64,000 nt of DNA from Ardenticatenaceae bacterium (GTDB lineage: Bacteria > Chloroflexota > Anaerolineae > Promineifilales > Promineifilaceae), in assembly GCA_020634455.1 (NCBI GenBank), contig JACKBQ010000002.1, positions 930,001 to 994,000 on the forward strand, in the 5' to 3' direction. Shown here one piece after another: positions 16,952 through 26,569 of this stretch. Below the pieces are notes generated by a model. That model was not told where the DNA came from, did not search any database, and saw only the letters and a program-made list of their open reading frames with translations. The translations under genes were made by a program, and so were the position numbers. Within the stretch, counting starts at the first letter, position 1. Each line of letters opens with the position of its first letter.

Positions 16952-19900
16952 TTAATTTTCATCACTCGGCGGCTCAGTCGGGGCGATTTCGGTTGGCTCA
17001 ACGGCCGTATCTTCCCCACCCGCATCTTCTACGGGCGCATCCTCAACCGATTCATCCACTGACTCCTCAACGGGTTGTTCCTCGACTGGTTCCTCAACCG
17101 GCTGCTCGATCGGCACGACTGGCGGGAAAATCGCCGGGTATTTCAATACCCGATTGTTTCCCGCATCCACCACGTAGATGTTGTCCTGCACGTCAATAAA
17201 GATGCCATTGAGCAGGTTGAAGCTGTTGCTGTCCGTGCCAAACTGGCCGAATTTGCCAATGTAATTGCCCAGCTGGTCAAAAATCAGCACGCGCGGCGCT
17301 TCCGGGTCGGTGACGTAAACGCGGCCCGCGCTGTCTACCGCCAGGTACGGCTTGTTGTTCACGGAGGTGTTGGCGGGCCAGCCAGTGTCCAGCAGCCATT
17401 CGTTCACCGGAATCAAATCTGAAGTGAACTGTTGGATACGGCCGTTCCACGTATCCGCCACATAAACAAACCCATCTGGCCCGGTCGCCACCCCTACAGG
17501 TTCGTAGAACTGCCCTAGCGCCGAGCCAAACTGGTCATTGCCCGCGCCCAATTGCCCGATGAAGTTGCCTTGCGCGTCCATAATTTGCACGCGGTGGTGG
17601 CCGGTGTCCGTTACCAGCACCCGGTCGCCGTTTACAATGGCAATATCACGCGGGCCAAAGAACAGCCCCAGCCCTTGCCCATTCGGATCGTCCACCGTGT
17701 TGCCAGGACGGCCGTAACTGCCCACAAACTGCCCATCCAGGGTAAATTTCTGCACGCGATGGTTCCAGGTGTCCGCCACGTAGACAAAATCGCCGTCAAT
17801 GGCCAGACCCCACGGCCCTTGCCCTTCGGGACTGAATTCGCCGTTGCCTGCGCCGGGGCCGCCCCAGCTATCAAGCAGCTGCCCGGTGGGGTCATACACT
17901 TGCACCCGCTGGTTACCAGAATCGAGGACGTAGATACGGCCGTCCTCACTCACCGCCACATTTCTGGGGGCAAACAACTGGTCGTCGCCGCTGCCAGCAA
18001 TGCCGCTGGGGTTAATCACCAGCTCCGGCACCACCGAAAGCTCCCCCTGTTCATAAGGCACTTCTAGACCGGGTGCACCGACCGTTTCGATGCCGTAATC
18101 CCACAAATCGGCCAGCACATCCTTGCGCACGTAGAGGCGCAAATCGTCACGCAGCGGCCATTGGCCATCGGTGAGCGTGCCGCCAAATACTTGGCTGTAC
18201 TTGGTAAAATCCCGGTAGAAGAAGATGTCCCACAGCGCCTCGCGCACGTTGGGATTCAGCAAACCGCGCCGCTCTACCCCTTCTGGCCGATTCGGATCGC
18301 CCAAAATGGCGGCCCAACCGATGTTGCGATACTCCTCCATTGGCCACCAGAGGTAAGTGTAGGTGCGGTAGGTGTAATTGTTACCCAGCAGCCGGTCTAC
18401 CTCATCCCAATTGCTGCGCCCGACAATCACCACAGGGCTTTCGTTGAGCGTAGCGGAGGGGGTTTCGCCAAAGTAAACACGGTTGGGATATTCACGCATG
18501 TACCAGGTAAATGGCCAGGAAACACCGCTGCCGCCAAACGCCACGCGGATGCTCTTGTCGCCGTGCATGCGCATGGAGAGCGTTTCGATTTGATCCAGTA
18601 CCATGCTTTTAGCGGCGGGTGCGCCGTGGGCGTATACCATAAATTCGCGGGCGTAATCGGCATTGGGCCAGCTGGACAGGTAGGTAAAGCGTATGGTAAG
18701 GATCACCAGCAGGGCAAAGAAGCTCAAAATGACGAGGGGACGGCGAAGACGGCCGTTCACCTCTTCCCTCACTTGCTGCCAAAACCAAAAGATGATGGCT
18801 GCCAGCACGATGCCGCCCAGCAGCTGCCCCAATTGGGTCAGGTTGCCAAGCTGTTGGTTACCCAACTGCACCTTACCCAGCAAAACCGGGCCTAGTGCCA
18901 CAAATACGGCCAAAATTAGTCCCAACGTTAGCCCGGCAAAGAGCATTGCCTGCCGCGAGAACAGCTGCCGCCAGGAGAATTCCCTGAACCGCTCATTGAT
19001 GTACCAGCCCGACAGCAATGCCATCGGGATGACAAAATGGGTGCTCAACCAGGGCATTTTCTCCCCGGCGACGCTGTACGCCACCCAGGTGAGCATGAGC
19101 CACCAGCTGACAAAGGCCACAAATTCGCACATGATGTCTTTGGCCAGCAGCTCTATCAGGCTGGTTTCCAGGCCGTGCGCCCGTAAAATCTGTTCGCGGC
19201 GGAAAAAGAACCAGCCCAAGACGGCCAGGCCTAAAATGAAGAGGGCAACCAGAAATCCAGGCAGGCGGTTGGCTACCTCGCCAGTCAGTGCAGTATCCAA
19301 ATTAAAAATCCAGGTGCTGAGGCTGTACCCAAACAGGGCCAGAAGTACGGCCGTAATCCAATACCCCGTCACCTGATTTATTTTTTGCTTGAACAGCCAG
19401 AACCGAATAGACAGCAGCGAGAAGATGAGCGGCAGAAATTCGTAAAAGGGTACTACGAAGAAGTAGTAGAAGGCGGGCTGGTTGCCGCGCTGCACCTCTT
19501 GCTGCTCCAGCCAATACCCCAACGAGCCAATGGTGCCGCTAATCCAGCCGTCGCCAATGTTGGTGAATACGGAGGTGTACAGGATGATGAAGATGCTGTG
19601 GTAAATGCCAGCCGCTACCAGCCAACGCCGCGAATCCCACCACAGCCCCACCAAAACGGCCGCTGCCAACGTAATCACTAAAAACAGTGCCGTCAGGAAC
19701 AGGGAAGAGTTGATAAAGCTACCCCAGCAGGCTCCGCTGCCGATGCGGGCCAGGAAGATTTGAACGGCCGTCATTGACTCTTGCCCCGCTACCAGACAAC
19801 CATTCATCTGGTTGGTGGTGTCCATCGGGTTGCCCCCCGCCAGCGTTACAAACAGTGGCGAGGCCATGGGCAAGATGAGCGTGGTGAAGAGGATAATCAA

Positions 19901-20857
19901 ATCAAATTCAGGGTAATTCTTCAAAAACGGCCGAAAACGGGCTGCCAGCCAAAACAAGCCTGCGCTAAACGCAAAAATGCCTACAATTTCTACCCAACCC
20001 AGCCGCGTTTCAACGGCCGTTGCCACCGTAGAGGCTACAGTTGCATCTGCTTCTGGATCAACGGCAAATACGCCTGCATCCTCAGTTACCGTTGGTGTTT
20101 CTGGTTTGCCCACAAACTGCTTTGCCAACAATCCGCCACTGATCAACAGCAAACCCAGCAGCGCCAGCAGCACCGGCGAAGCAAGCTTGCCCAAATTATT
20201 GCGCAGCCAGGGGGCCAGCCACACCTGGGGCAGCAGCCGCAAAATCAAAAAGCTGCCAAAAATGGCCACGTAAATAAACGAAACCTCTTTGGTAGAAAAC
20301 ATCAGGGCCGTGCCCGCCGCAAACCACCACAGGTATTTGTCCTCTTTGGTGCGGAAATAATGCCAGATAGCAATAAAAATTATCATCGCCCAAAGAATGA
20401 CGTAGATGTCATGGCGAATGTAGCGAGAATAATAGGTGATGTATGGCGAAATGAGGAAGAGGAAGCTAGTGACCAGCGCCCCCAATTTGCCCAGCCAGGG
20501 GCGTAAAAAGTAGGGCATCCCTACCAAAATGATGCCCAAAAGGGCTACGGGCGCTCTGGCCGAAAAGTCGCTGTCGCCAAACAGCCAGTAAAAAATGGGG
20601 GTGATGTGGAACAAAAACGGCCCGTGCATGAGCGGGGTGTGCCGGAAGCCATCCCCAATAAAATATTGGTAAGAAAATTGGGTATGTAAACTTTCGTCGT
20701 GGCTCATTACCCGGTCACCCAGCCCCCAAAAGCGAGTCACAATGGCAGCCAGCAATATCAAAATGTAGGCGACTTTTTCCCAATCAAGGTTCACGCTGGC
20801 CAACAAAGGCCGCGAGAGAAGGTCGGTTTTTGGTTCAGATGTCGTAAAGTCAGTCAT
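16952..20857 (-). CDS. Agl23-type GT-C membrane protein fused to a C-terminal NHL beta-propeller
   Basis: This 1301-residue protein starts with the TIGR03663 (flippase-activity-associated protein Agl23) pattern: SHDESLHTQFSYQYFIGDGF (about residues 52-71) and MHGPFLFHITPIFYWLFGDS. The HDE motif is the acidic site of GT-C glycosyltransferases. About a dozen membrane helices extend to roughly residue 720. Residues about 965-1240 hold NHL repeats (FAPRNVAVSEDGRIYVLDSG, VYVADTWNHRVQKF), forming a six-blade propeller outside the membrane. The tail is acidic, rich in Glu/Val/Pro. Known family members sit near surface-glycan genes; I infer glycosylation or lipid-linked sugar transfer, with the propeller as a binding platform. 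Confidence 0.88.
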   Translation of the reverse strand: MTDFTTSEPKTDLLSRPLLASVNLDWEKVAYILILLAAIVTRFWGLGDRVMSHDESLHTQFSYQYFIGDGFRHTPLMHGPFLFHITPIFYWLFGDSDFSARAPVALLGIILVGMPYFLRPWLGKLGALVTSFLFLISPYITYYSRYIRHDIYVILWAMIIFIAIWHYFRTKEDKYLWWFAAGTALMFSTKEVSFIYVAIFGSFLILRLLPQVWLAPWLRNNLGKLASPVLLALLGLLLISGGLLAKQFVGKPETPTVTEDAGVFAVDPEADATVASTVATAVETRLGWVEIVGIFAFSAGLFWLAARFRPFLKNYPEFDLIILFTTLILPMASPLFVTLAGGNPMDTTNQMNGCLVAGQESMTAVQIFLARIGSGACWGSFINSSLFLTALFLVITLAAAVLVGLWWDSRRWLVAAGIYHSIFIILYTSVFTNIGDGWISGTIGSLGYWLEQQEVQRGNQPAFYYFFVVPFYEFLPLIFSLLSIRFWLFKQKINQVTGYWITAVLLALFGYSLSTWIFNLDTALTGEVANRLPGFLVALFILGLAVLGWFFFRREQILRAHGLETSLIELLAKDIMCEFVAFVSWWLMLTWVAYSVAGEKMPWLSTHFVIPMALLSGWYINERFREFSWRQLFSRQAMLFAGLTLGLILAVFVALGPVLLGKVQLGNQQLGNLTQLGQLLGGIVLAAIIFWFWQQVREEVNGRLRRPLVILSFFALLVILTIRFTYLSSWPNADYAREFMVYAHGAPAAKSMVLDQIETLSMRMHGDKSIRVAFGGSGVSWPFTWYMREYPNRVYFGETPSATLNESPVVIVGRSNWDEVDRLLGNNYTYRTYTYLWWPMEEYRNIGWAAILGDPNRPEGVERRGLLNPNVREALWDIFFYRDFTKYSQVFGGTLTDGQWPLRDDLRLYVRKDVLADLWDYGIETVGAPGLEVPYEQGELSVVPELVINPSGIAGSGDDQLFAPRNVAVSEDGRIYVLDSGNQRVQVYDPTGQLLDSWGGPGAGNGEFSPEGQGPWGLAIDGDFVYVADTWNHRVQKFTLDGQFVGSYGRPGNTVDDPNGQGLGLFFGPRDIAIVNGDRVLVTDTGHHRVQIMDAQGNFIGQLGAGNDQFGSALGQFYEPVGVATGPDGFVYVADTWNGRIQQFTSDLIPVNEWLLDTGWPANTSVNNKPYLAVDSAGRVYVTDPEAPRVLIFDQLGNYIGKFGQFGTDSNSFNLLNGIFIDVQDNIYVVDAGNNRVLKYPAIFPPVVPIEQPVEEPVEEQPVEESVDESVEDAPVEDAGGEDTAVEPTEIAPTEPPSDEN

Positions 20858-20911
20858 AAAATTTTTGCACTTGGTGGGAAGTAATTGGGTAATTCAGCAA
20901 TGGGTAATTAC

Positions 20912-21346
20912 CTAATTACTCAATGTCCTGTTCAATACGGCCGCTACCGGTGTGGGCAGCGGAGCCGGGGTTTGTTTGATGGCAGGTGCAGGTGATGCCT
21001 GCCTAACGGCCGTTTCTGTTGCCACAATTTTTGCTTCTGTTTGGGTGGCGGCGGGCGTGGTTGTGGTGGTGGCCGTTACCGCCACGCTGGTTGGTATTGT
21101 TTGCCACACGGCCGAATTTTCATTGCTGAACCAATGCCAGCCGCCCAACAGCAGCACAAGAAGCATCGCCGCCATTGCCAACTGGCTTGCCATCGGTTGG
21201 GCGATGTGCGTGGGCCAGAACGGCCGTTTCTTTTGTGGTATGGCGGGCATCAAGTGGGCGAGACGCCCGTTTTCAATCTGCCCAACCTGGGTCAATGTGT
21301 CCCGCACCAACTGCCGCACCTGTTGTTCTTGTGGCATCATTGTCAT
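20912..21346 (-). CDS. Single-pass membrane protein, probable anti-sigma partner of the ECF sigma factor
   Basis: This 144-residue protein has a hydrophilic N-terminus (about 1-50), one membrane helix (about 52-68, LAMAAMLLVLLLGGWHW) and a Thr/Ala/Pro-rich outer tail. Its start overlaps the sigma-factor stop by 4 bases (ATGA). The position and topology are those of an anti-sigma factor, but I see no zinc-binding HxxxCxxC motif and no named domain, so this role is inferred from context alone. Confidence 0.65.
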   Translation of the reverse strand: MTMMPQEQQVRQLVRDTLTQVGQIENGRLAHLMPAIPQKKRPFWPTHIAQPMASQLAMAAMLLVLLLGGWHWFSNENSAVWQTIPTSVAVTATTTTTPAATQTEAKIVATETAVRQASPAPAIKQTPAPLPTPVAAVLNRTLSN

Positions 21347-21963
21347 TGTTCAATTTGCTCCGCCAGCGCCTCGCGCAGGGCATTGTGCGCCAGTCGCATG
21401 CGAGATTCGGCCGTTTTGGTGGGAACCCCCACAATCTGACCAATTTCTACAAAGGAAAATCCTTCATAGTAACGGAGAACGGCCGTTTCCCGCAGCTTGT
21501 CCGATAAATTTTGTATCGCATCCCACACGACCTGCTGCTTCTCCGTGAGCTGCATTGCTTCGGCCGGGGTAGGGGCATCCTGGTCGGTGACGTCCTGCCC
21601 CTGGGTGAGCAGGTGGCTCAACGAGAAGGTGGGCAGCCATTTGCGCCGCCGCTTGTTGTGGCAGCGGCTTACGGCGATGCGGTACAGCCATGTCTTAAAC
21701 GCCGACTTGTTCGCATCATACTGATCAAGCCGCCTGAATGCGTACTCGAAGCTGTCTTGCAACACTTCTTCCGCATCTTCCCGATGTTGCAGCAAACTCA
21801 CGCACAGCCGGTAAATCATCCCGGCGTACTCGTTATACAGCCCCACGTACGCGCTTTCCTCACCTGCCAGGCAGCGCTGGATCAGCGCCTGGCTTTGCGG
21901 GTTGGCGTAGGTGGGCAGGTCAGCCTGCCACGGCTGCAAGGTGTGGTTTGAAAGGCTACTCAT
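21343..21963 (-). CDS. ECF-type RNA polymerase sigma factor
   Basis: This sigma-70 family protein consists of regions 2 and 4 only. Region 2 contains LYNEYAGMIYRLCVSLL, EDAEEVLQDSFEYAF and FKTWLYRIAVSRCHNKRRR; region 4 ends with the helix-turn-helix FSFVEIGQIVGVPTKTAESR. A short linker joins them. It should direct transcription of a small regulon in response to an envelope cue through the co-translated membrane partner. I start at ATG 21963 (206 residues); an in-frame ATG at 21993 would add ten hydrophobic residues. It lies within the surface-glycosylation cluster, so that cluster may be a target (inference). Confidence 0.92.
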   Translation of the reverse strand: MSSLSNHTLQPWQADLPTYANPQSQALIQRCLAGEESAYVGLYNEYAGMIYRLCVSLLQHREDAEEVLQDSFEYAFRRLDQYDANKSAFKTWLYRIAVSRCHNKRRRKWLPTFSLSHLLTQGQDVTDQDAPTPAEAMQLTEKQQVVWDAIQNLSDKLRETAVLRYYEGFSFVEIGQIVGVPTKTAESRMRLAHNALREALAEQIEQ

Positions 21964-22006
21964 GATTAAGAAATACGGAACATAGAGCGGCACGGAGAAG
22001 CCACAG

Positions 22007-22038
22007 AGTTACACAGAGAACCATCCCTCTGTGTAACT
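22007..22038. repeat. Perfect 12-bp hairpin, CACAGAG family
   Basis: AGTTACACAGAG and CTCTGTGTAACT flank an 8-nt loop in the gap between the GT-C gene (ends 22079) and the sigma gene. Outer CACAGAG/CTCTGTG copies extend it. The vocabulary recurs at 35070-35285 and 54921-54987. Confidence 0.6.
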
Positions 22039-22078
22039 CCGTTTATCTCTGTGAAACTCTGTGTTCCCCTAAAAATCA

Positions 22079-23833
22079 TCATTGTCCACTCACTAAATCC
22101 GCCCGCACCCAGACGACGGCCCGTTCTTCAGGCGCAACGGCCGTACTGTCGTGAAAGAACCACCAGCGGAATGTGTCGTAAACGGCCGTTGTCGAACGTT
22201 CAGCCGACGGAATCGGTTCGCTTAGCCGGATGGCAAAATCGGTGCCAGTGTAGCCGGTAGCCAGCTTGGATTCCTGGTCGGCGGTGGTGATGATTACCTG
22301 CTCGGTGGGGAACAGCGGCAGCGCTTCCAGCAGTTCCAATTGGGCATATTCGCGCAAATACCAGTGCAGGGCAGGCACATCCAGCGTGGTGGCGATTTGC
22401 AATTGCGTGTCAGAATTGGCCAACTGGCGCGACAAAGTTTGTACGGTGTCGTCCAGGTCACGCATGGCCAAATTGGTGCCAGTTTGCACCCAGCGCTCGC
22501 GCGGATCGTTGGCCGCACGCTGGGCCAGCCACCAACCGGTGCCCCACTGGTAAAAAATAAAAAAGCCTAACATGGCCACGAGGACGCCTTGGGCAACGGC
22601 CGTTCCGTCTTCCGAAGCCGCAAAATAAAGTACCAGCCCCACAAACAAAATGGTCAACAAAATGACGATGAGGTAGATGGTGCCCTCTTGCGGATTGAAT
22701 TGGGCTGCGCGACCCAGTCGCCCCACATTGACCAGCAGCACAAACGCGCCACCGAGACTGACAACGGCCGTAATCCTGCTAAACCAATCCCAACGGCGCC
22801 GCAGCGCAGCATTGGCCATCATCCCAACCAGCAGCGCCGTGGGCAGCGTTAGCAGCAGGGCGTTGCTCATGAATCCCCGCTGAAGCAGCAGCAACAGCAG
22901 CCCGCCGCTAAACCAGTAGACGGCAAACAGCGCCAGCGGCTGGCTGCGCACGATGGCCCAAACCAGGCCAATTAGCCCCAGCAGCACCAGCGCTGGCTCG
23001 TAACGCCCAAAGGCAAGTAGTGGATCGAGCGTGAGCGTGCCGCCAAACTGTTGGAACCACGTCCCGGCCAACCCAGCCGACGCACCTAACCCGGCGGGCA
23101 TGAGCAAAAAGAAGCTGCTTAAAAGCACAAAAATGGTGACGCCAACGGCCGTTCCCTTGCGCCAGTTGGTTTCGGTGGGCTGTACGTGCCAGCCCGCCAC
23201 AAACAGGGAAAGGCCCAGCCGCGAATGGACGAACCAGGCCAGCAGCAGCGTCGCCAAACCGCTGTAAAACAGGGGGGAGCTGGTGAAGCCCAGCGCCAGG
23301 GCAGCAAAGAGGGTATTGAGCCACCGCGTGGCGGCCGTTTCCTGGTAGCGAATAAAGGCGATGAGCAGCAGCAGCAGGGCAAACAGGGCGATGCTGTCGC
23401 CGCCAGCCGTGCGGGCGGTGATGGTGTTGAGCGGAGAGATAGTGAGCAGAACGGCCGTTACCAACGCCCCCTGAGTCCCCAAGCGATGGCGCAGCAGCCA
23501 GGGTAAATAAACTAATCCCAAGCCAAACAGTGCCGGAACGAGCCGCATCAGCCCATCGCCAAAGCCAAAAAGCTGCGTGAGTCCGGCAGTGAGGCTGAAA
23601 TAAGCGGGGCTGCCGGGGCCAAGTAAAATCGTGCCTGGTCGCCAAAAGTTCCACACCGCCAGCGCCTGCGTTGCTTCTGCATCCGACAATGGCAGATGGC
23701 CCAGATTGGCCAGTCGCAAAATCGCTGCTGCCAGCAAAACCAGCCCCAGCAGCGCATCGGCCACCGTCAGGCGGCTCAGCCAGCCCGCTACGGGTTGGCG
23801 GTGTATGGCTTGAGGGGTGGGGAAGATTTCCAT
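22079..23833 (-). CDS. GT-C family (ArnT/PMT-like) membrane glycosyltransferase
   Basis: This 584-residue protein has about 12 membrane helices with a first outer loop carrying an acidic motif (LPLSDAEATQALAVWNFW) where GT-C enzymes have their catalytic aspartate. A second loop includes ISPLNTITARTAGGDSIALF. The C-terminal roughly 130 residues form a soluble outer domain. The likely job is transfer of a sugar from a polyprenyl-phosphate carrier to a protein or glycan outside the membrane. It lies between the two YYY proteins and the sigma pair, all on one strand, with a gap of 57 bp from the upstream gene. Confidence 0.8.
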   Translation of the reverse strand: MEIFPTPQAIHRQPVAGWLSRLTVADALLGLVLLAAAILRLANLGHLPLSDAEATQALAVWNFWRPGTILLGPGSPAYFSLTAGLTQLFGFGDGLMRLVPALFGLGLVYLPWLLRHRLGTQGALVTAVLLTISPLNTITARTAGGDSIALFALLLLLIAFIRYQETAATRWLNTLFAALALGFTSSPLFYSGLATLLLAWFVHSRLGLSLFVAGWHVQPTETNWRKGTAVGVTIFVLLSSFFLLMPAGLGASAGLAGTWFQQFGGTLTLDPLLAFGRYEPALVLLGLIGLVWAIVRSQPLALFAVYWFSGGLLLLLLQRGFMSNALLLTLPTALLVGMMANAALRRRWDWFSRITAVVSLGGAFVLLVNVGRLGRAAQFNPQEGTIYLIVILLTILFVGLVLYFAASEDGTAVAQGVLVAMLGFFIFYQWGTGWWLAQRAANDPRERWVQTGTNLAMRDLDDTVQTLSRQLANSDTQLQIATTLDVPALHWYLREYAQLELLEALPLFPTEQVIITTADQESKLATGYTGTDFAIRLSEPIPSAERSTTAVYDTFRWWFFHDSTAVAPEERAVVWVRADLVSGQ

Positions 23834-23835
23834 TT

Positions 23836-23890
23836 TTCGTTATCCGTTATCCGTTATCCGTAATCGGTTCTACCGTTCACCGATTACCGC
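23836..23890. repeat. Short tandem repeat of CGTTATC units in a gene gap
   Basis: Three 7-nt CGTTATC copies and then TAATCGGTT, CCGATTACCG fill the gap between two membrane-protein genes. Related words occur at 9004-9045 and 44047-44137. Confidence 0.5.
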
Positions 23891-26557
23891 TCACTGACGC
23901 TGCCACCGATAAATCGTAACAGAGCCATTTTGGTAAGCAACTTCTAGCTGCTCGTTAAATTTGCTACTGCCGGGCAAACGGCCGTCTATGCCATAGGTGC
24001 TGCGTTCCAAATTGCCCACATAAATGTACGCCACGCCGTATGAATCCAGCACGCTGGCCAGATTGCCATTGTCCCAGCCGGGCAGCGTGTAAATATTTGC
24101 TACCACTGGGTCGCGTTGCCCCGGTTCAGGCGTGTTGTAGCCGCGCCACTGGTATTCGTGCCCGGCCCAACCCAGCAGCGTGGGGATGCCGGTGCTGGCG
24201 GAGACGCGCCCATGCCCTTGCGGCGAATATTGCCCGCCTACCGCTTCCACAATCGTGGGCGTGCCGCTCACGTTTTCGCGCAGCCACAGGATGGCTGCGT
24301 AATCGTCTGGGCTAAAGTTGGCCATTTGTGCCAGGCCGTTTAGCGTGGCGGGCAGCCGGGTCTCTGACTTCACAGGGCCGCGATATTCGATGGCGCGGGA
24401 TTGCACGCCAAAGTAGGGAAACAGCAGGGTGCCGATGAAGAGGGCGGCGTACACCACCGTCACGCCAGCGGGAATGAGTTTACGGCCACTTTCTCGCGCC
24501 GCCAGCCACAAGTAAGACAAGCCAAACAGCCCCGACAAGCCAAACAGCACCCACGCCTGGTAATAAAACTTAAACATCGTGTTCATCCGCGTACCAAAAT
24601 TATCGCGCAGGTAGACGAACTCCGGGCCTAGAGTGAGGAGTGCGCCGGTGGCGATGAGGAGCAGAGCAAAGGGAAGGGGTGACGGGGTGTGCAACCTCAG
24701 GTTGCTTGGGTGACTGGGTGACAAGGTGACCGGGTGACCGGGTGACAAATCCTCTGTGTCCCTCTGTGTTCCGCTTTTCTCAAACAATCCCTGCCAAACC
24801 ATCATCACTAAACCGAGCAAGGCCGCCAGCATGAGGGTAACGCCGGGGATGGCCAATTTGGCGCGGAGAACGGTGGGCAGGAGGGTGAAAACGGCCGTAA
24901 TGCCCCAGCCGAACGCCACATTCCCTACCGGCCTCTCTGGCAATGCCAGCCCCAGCGCGTTGGCCAGTCCGGTGATGATGCCCGCGCCGTCGGCACTGCT
25001 GGCGACGATGATGCCCAGCAGCATGGCCAAAACCAGCAAACCGAGGATGAGGGAAACGGCCGTAACCACCCCCGTTTTCCACTGCTTAAATTTGTATTGG
25101 CTGGCTAAACTCAACACCAGCGCCCACATGCTCAGCAGCGGCAGGCCAAAAATAATCAGGAATTGGGGCAGGCGGGTGGGCTGCACCAGCGTCGGCAGTA
25201 AAAACGGCGCGCCTGCCTGCGAGCGGAAGCCCAAATAAAACGGCAGATAAAGCAAAATGGCGGGAATAACCAGCAAAACGGCCAGCCCAATCGCTTCAGT
25301 CAGCCACTGGTTGCGCCAGCCAAAGCGCCGCCAGCGGTTCAGCACAAATGCCCCCAGCACCACAAACAGATGCACCAGTACATCCCAGGTGTTGAGGAAG
25401 GATAATCCGCCCAGAACCAGCACAGTGATGGCCCACAGCGGTTTGTTGGGGATTAGAGATTGGAGATTAGAGATTAGAGATTGGTTCGTTTTAATCTCCA
25501 ATCTCCAATCTCCAGTCTCTTTTTCGTCTTCCAGCCACCACAAAAATGCCACCGCCAAGCTCAAAAAGGCAAACGGTAGGGCCATCACGTGGGGGTGCAT
25601 GTCGCCCAAAATAAAGCTAAAGCCGGGGAATTCGGTAATTGGCGGATCAATGGCCTGATTGGCCAATGTGGTTTCGTTGATGACGCGGGAACTGCGCCAC
25701 CACCACCAGCCGCCCGATTTATAGCGCGGGCCACTTAGTTCGTTGGGTGGGGTATTAATGTCGAGCACATCCAGCCAGGCCCAAAATTCAGCCGAACCGT
25801 AGCCATTCCCGTGCAGCGCCTCTAAAATGATTTGCAGATTGCCGCCGATGGGCAGGGCGAGTGCTGCAATCAAGCCCAAAGCAACTGCCAGACGGGCTGC
25901 GTTTTGTTTGAGGTATTGGCCATAGCTGTGCACCAAATTGTAAACCAGCCCAAACGCGCCTACGCCCGTGCCTGCCATCAGCCAGGCCAATCCCAAATTG
26001 TAGGCGACGGGTTCAGAAACGGCCGTTAACCGAGCCAACACCGACGTCATCACATAACCAAAATAGTAGTAGCTAATGGCGTAGCCAGACAGCCACGGAT
26101 CAACTGGCGGGAAGGTTGTGCTGCGGCTGGCGGCGTTGAGGAAAGCAAAATCCATAGGCTGCTCGGTGTGAGCGATGGCCGGGTTTTGGGCACGCACCCA
26201 CACCCACAGGCCAAACAGCAGCGCAAAAATCAGCTCCGTCAGCAAAATGTGCTGCCAGCGCCCCCAAATCCAGGCGCGCAGCTCGGCACCGTCGCGTCGG
26301 TAGGCCCAAAATGAGAGGCCAACCAGAAGGGTAACGGCAAACAAAATGCCGCCCAGGTTATTTTGCAAAAAGCCCAGGCTGCCCAAAAACCAGAACAGGT
26401 AGCTCACCAGCAGCAGCGACAGCATTTTTACAAAAGCGTAGCCCCGGTCGGGCAGCTTTTTGAAGATGGAGAAGGCGAGGGGGGTAACGGCCGTTCCCAA
26501 CAGCAACAGCACGCCCCACCATTTAATCGCCGCAAAAATATCTTCCCAAGCTAGCAT
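23891..26557 (-). CDS. Chlor_Arch_YYY (DUF2298, TIGR03662) integral membrane protein, single-domain form
   Basis: This strongly hydrophobic 888-residue protein has the diagnostic YYY motif (AISYYYFGYVM), TFPPVDPWLSG before it, FILGDMHPHVMALPFAFL, and RMNTMFKFYYQAW near the C-terminal third. TIGR03662 describes this class as 700-900 residues with variable inserts and unknown function, found in archaea and Chloroflexi. Two stretches look foreign: about residues 346-370 (from the heptamer hairpin at 25449-25520) and about 595-627 (from the GGTGAC repeat at 24676-24772). I start at ATG 26557; the in-frame 26599 start would run into a hairpin repeat. It is probably part of a glycan-transfer complex with its neighbours (inference). 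Confidence 0.88.
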   Translation of the reverse strand: MLAWEDIFAAIKWWGVLLLLGTAVTPLAFSIFKKLPDRGYAFVKMLSLLLVSYLFWFLGSLGFLQNNLGGILFAVTLLVGLSFWAYRRDGAELRAWIWGRWQHILLTELIFALLFGLWVWVRAQNPAIAHTEQPMDFAFLNAASRSTTFPPVDPWLSGYAISYYYFGYVMTSVLARLTAVSEPVAYNLGLAWLMAGTGVGAFGLVYNLVHSYGQYLKQNAARLAVALGLIAALALPIGGNLQIILEALHGNGYGSAEFWAWLDVLDINTPPNELSGPRYKSGGWWWWRSSRVINETTLANQAIDPPITEFPGFSFILGDMHPHVMALPFAFLSLAVAFLWWLEDEKETGDWRLEIKTNQSLISNLQSLIPNKPLWAITVLVLGGLSFLNTWDVLVHLFVVLGAFVLNRWRRFGWRNQWLTEAIGLAVLLVIPAILLYLPFYLGFRSQAGAPFLLPTLVQPTRLPQFLIIFGLPLLSMWALVLSLASQYKFKQWKTGVVTAVSLILGLLVLAMLLGIIVASSADGAGIITGLANALGLALPERPVGNVAFGWGITAVFTLLPTVLRAKLAIPGVTLMLAALLGLVMMVWQGLFEKSGTQRDTEDLSPGHPVTLSPSHPSNLRLHTPSPLPFALLLIATGALLTLGPEFVYLRDNFGTRMNTMFKFYYQAWVLFGLSGLFGLSYLWLAARESGRKLIPAGVTVVYAALFIGTLLFPYFGVQSRAIEYRGPVKSETRLPATLNGLAQMANFSPDDYAAILWLRENVSGTPTIVEAVGGQYSPQGHGRVSASTGIPTLLGWAGHEYQWRGYNTPEPGQRDPVVANIYTLPGWDNGNLASVLDSYGVAYIYVGNLERSTYGIDGRLPGSSKFNEQLEVAYQNGSVTIYRWQRQ
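24676..24772. repeat. In-frame 8-nt tandem repeat (GGGTGAC family) plus palindrome inside the YYY gene
   Basis: Five imperfect 8-nt units (GGGTGACT, GGGTGACA, AGGTGACC, GGGTGACC twice) lie next to GCAACCTCAGGTTGC (7-bp palindrome) and CTCTGTGTCCCTCTGTG. On the coding strand they add hydrophilic PGHPVTLSPSHPSNL-like sequence in a loop before a membrane helix. The frame stays open. Confidence 0.75.
25449..25520. repeat. Heptamer hairpin element, copy A, in-frame inside the YYY gene
   Basis: Arms are made of 7-nt units (GATTAGA, GATTGGA on one side; ATCTCCA on the other) around TTCGTTTTA. On the coding strand the peptide reads TGDWRLEIKTNQSLISNLQS. It lies right after HVMALPFAFL and the following helix. 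Copy B in the neighbouring gene is at the homologous site. Confidence 0.85.
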
Positions 26558-26569
26558 ATCTTTTCCACA

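Noticed and set aside
25440..25530. The heptamer repeats as a CRISPR-like array.
   Set aside because: Units are 7 nt with no spacers, form inverted repeats and lie inside a reading frame.
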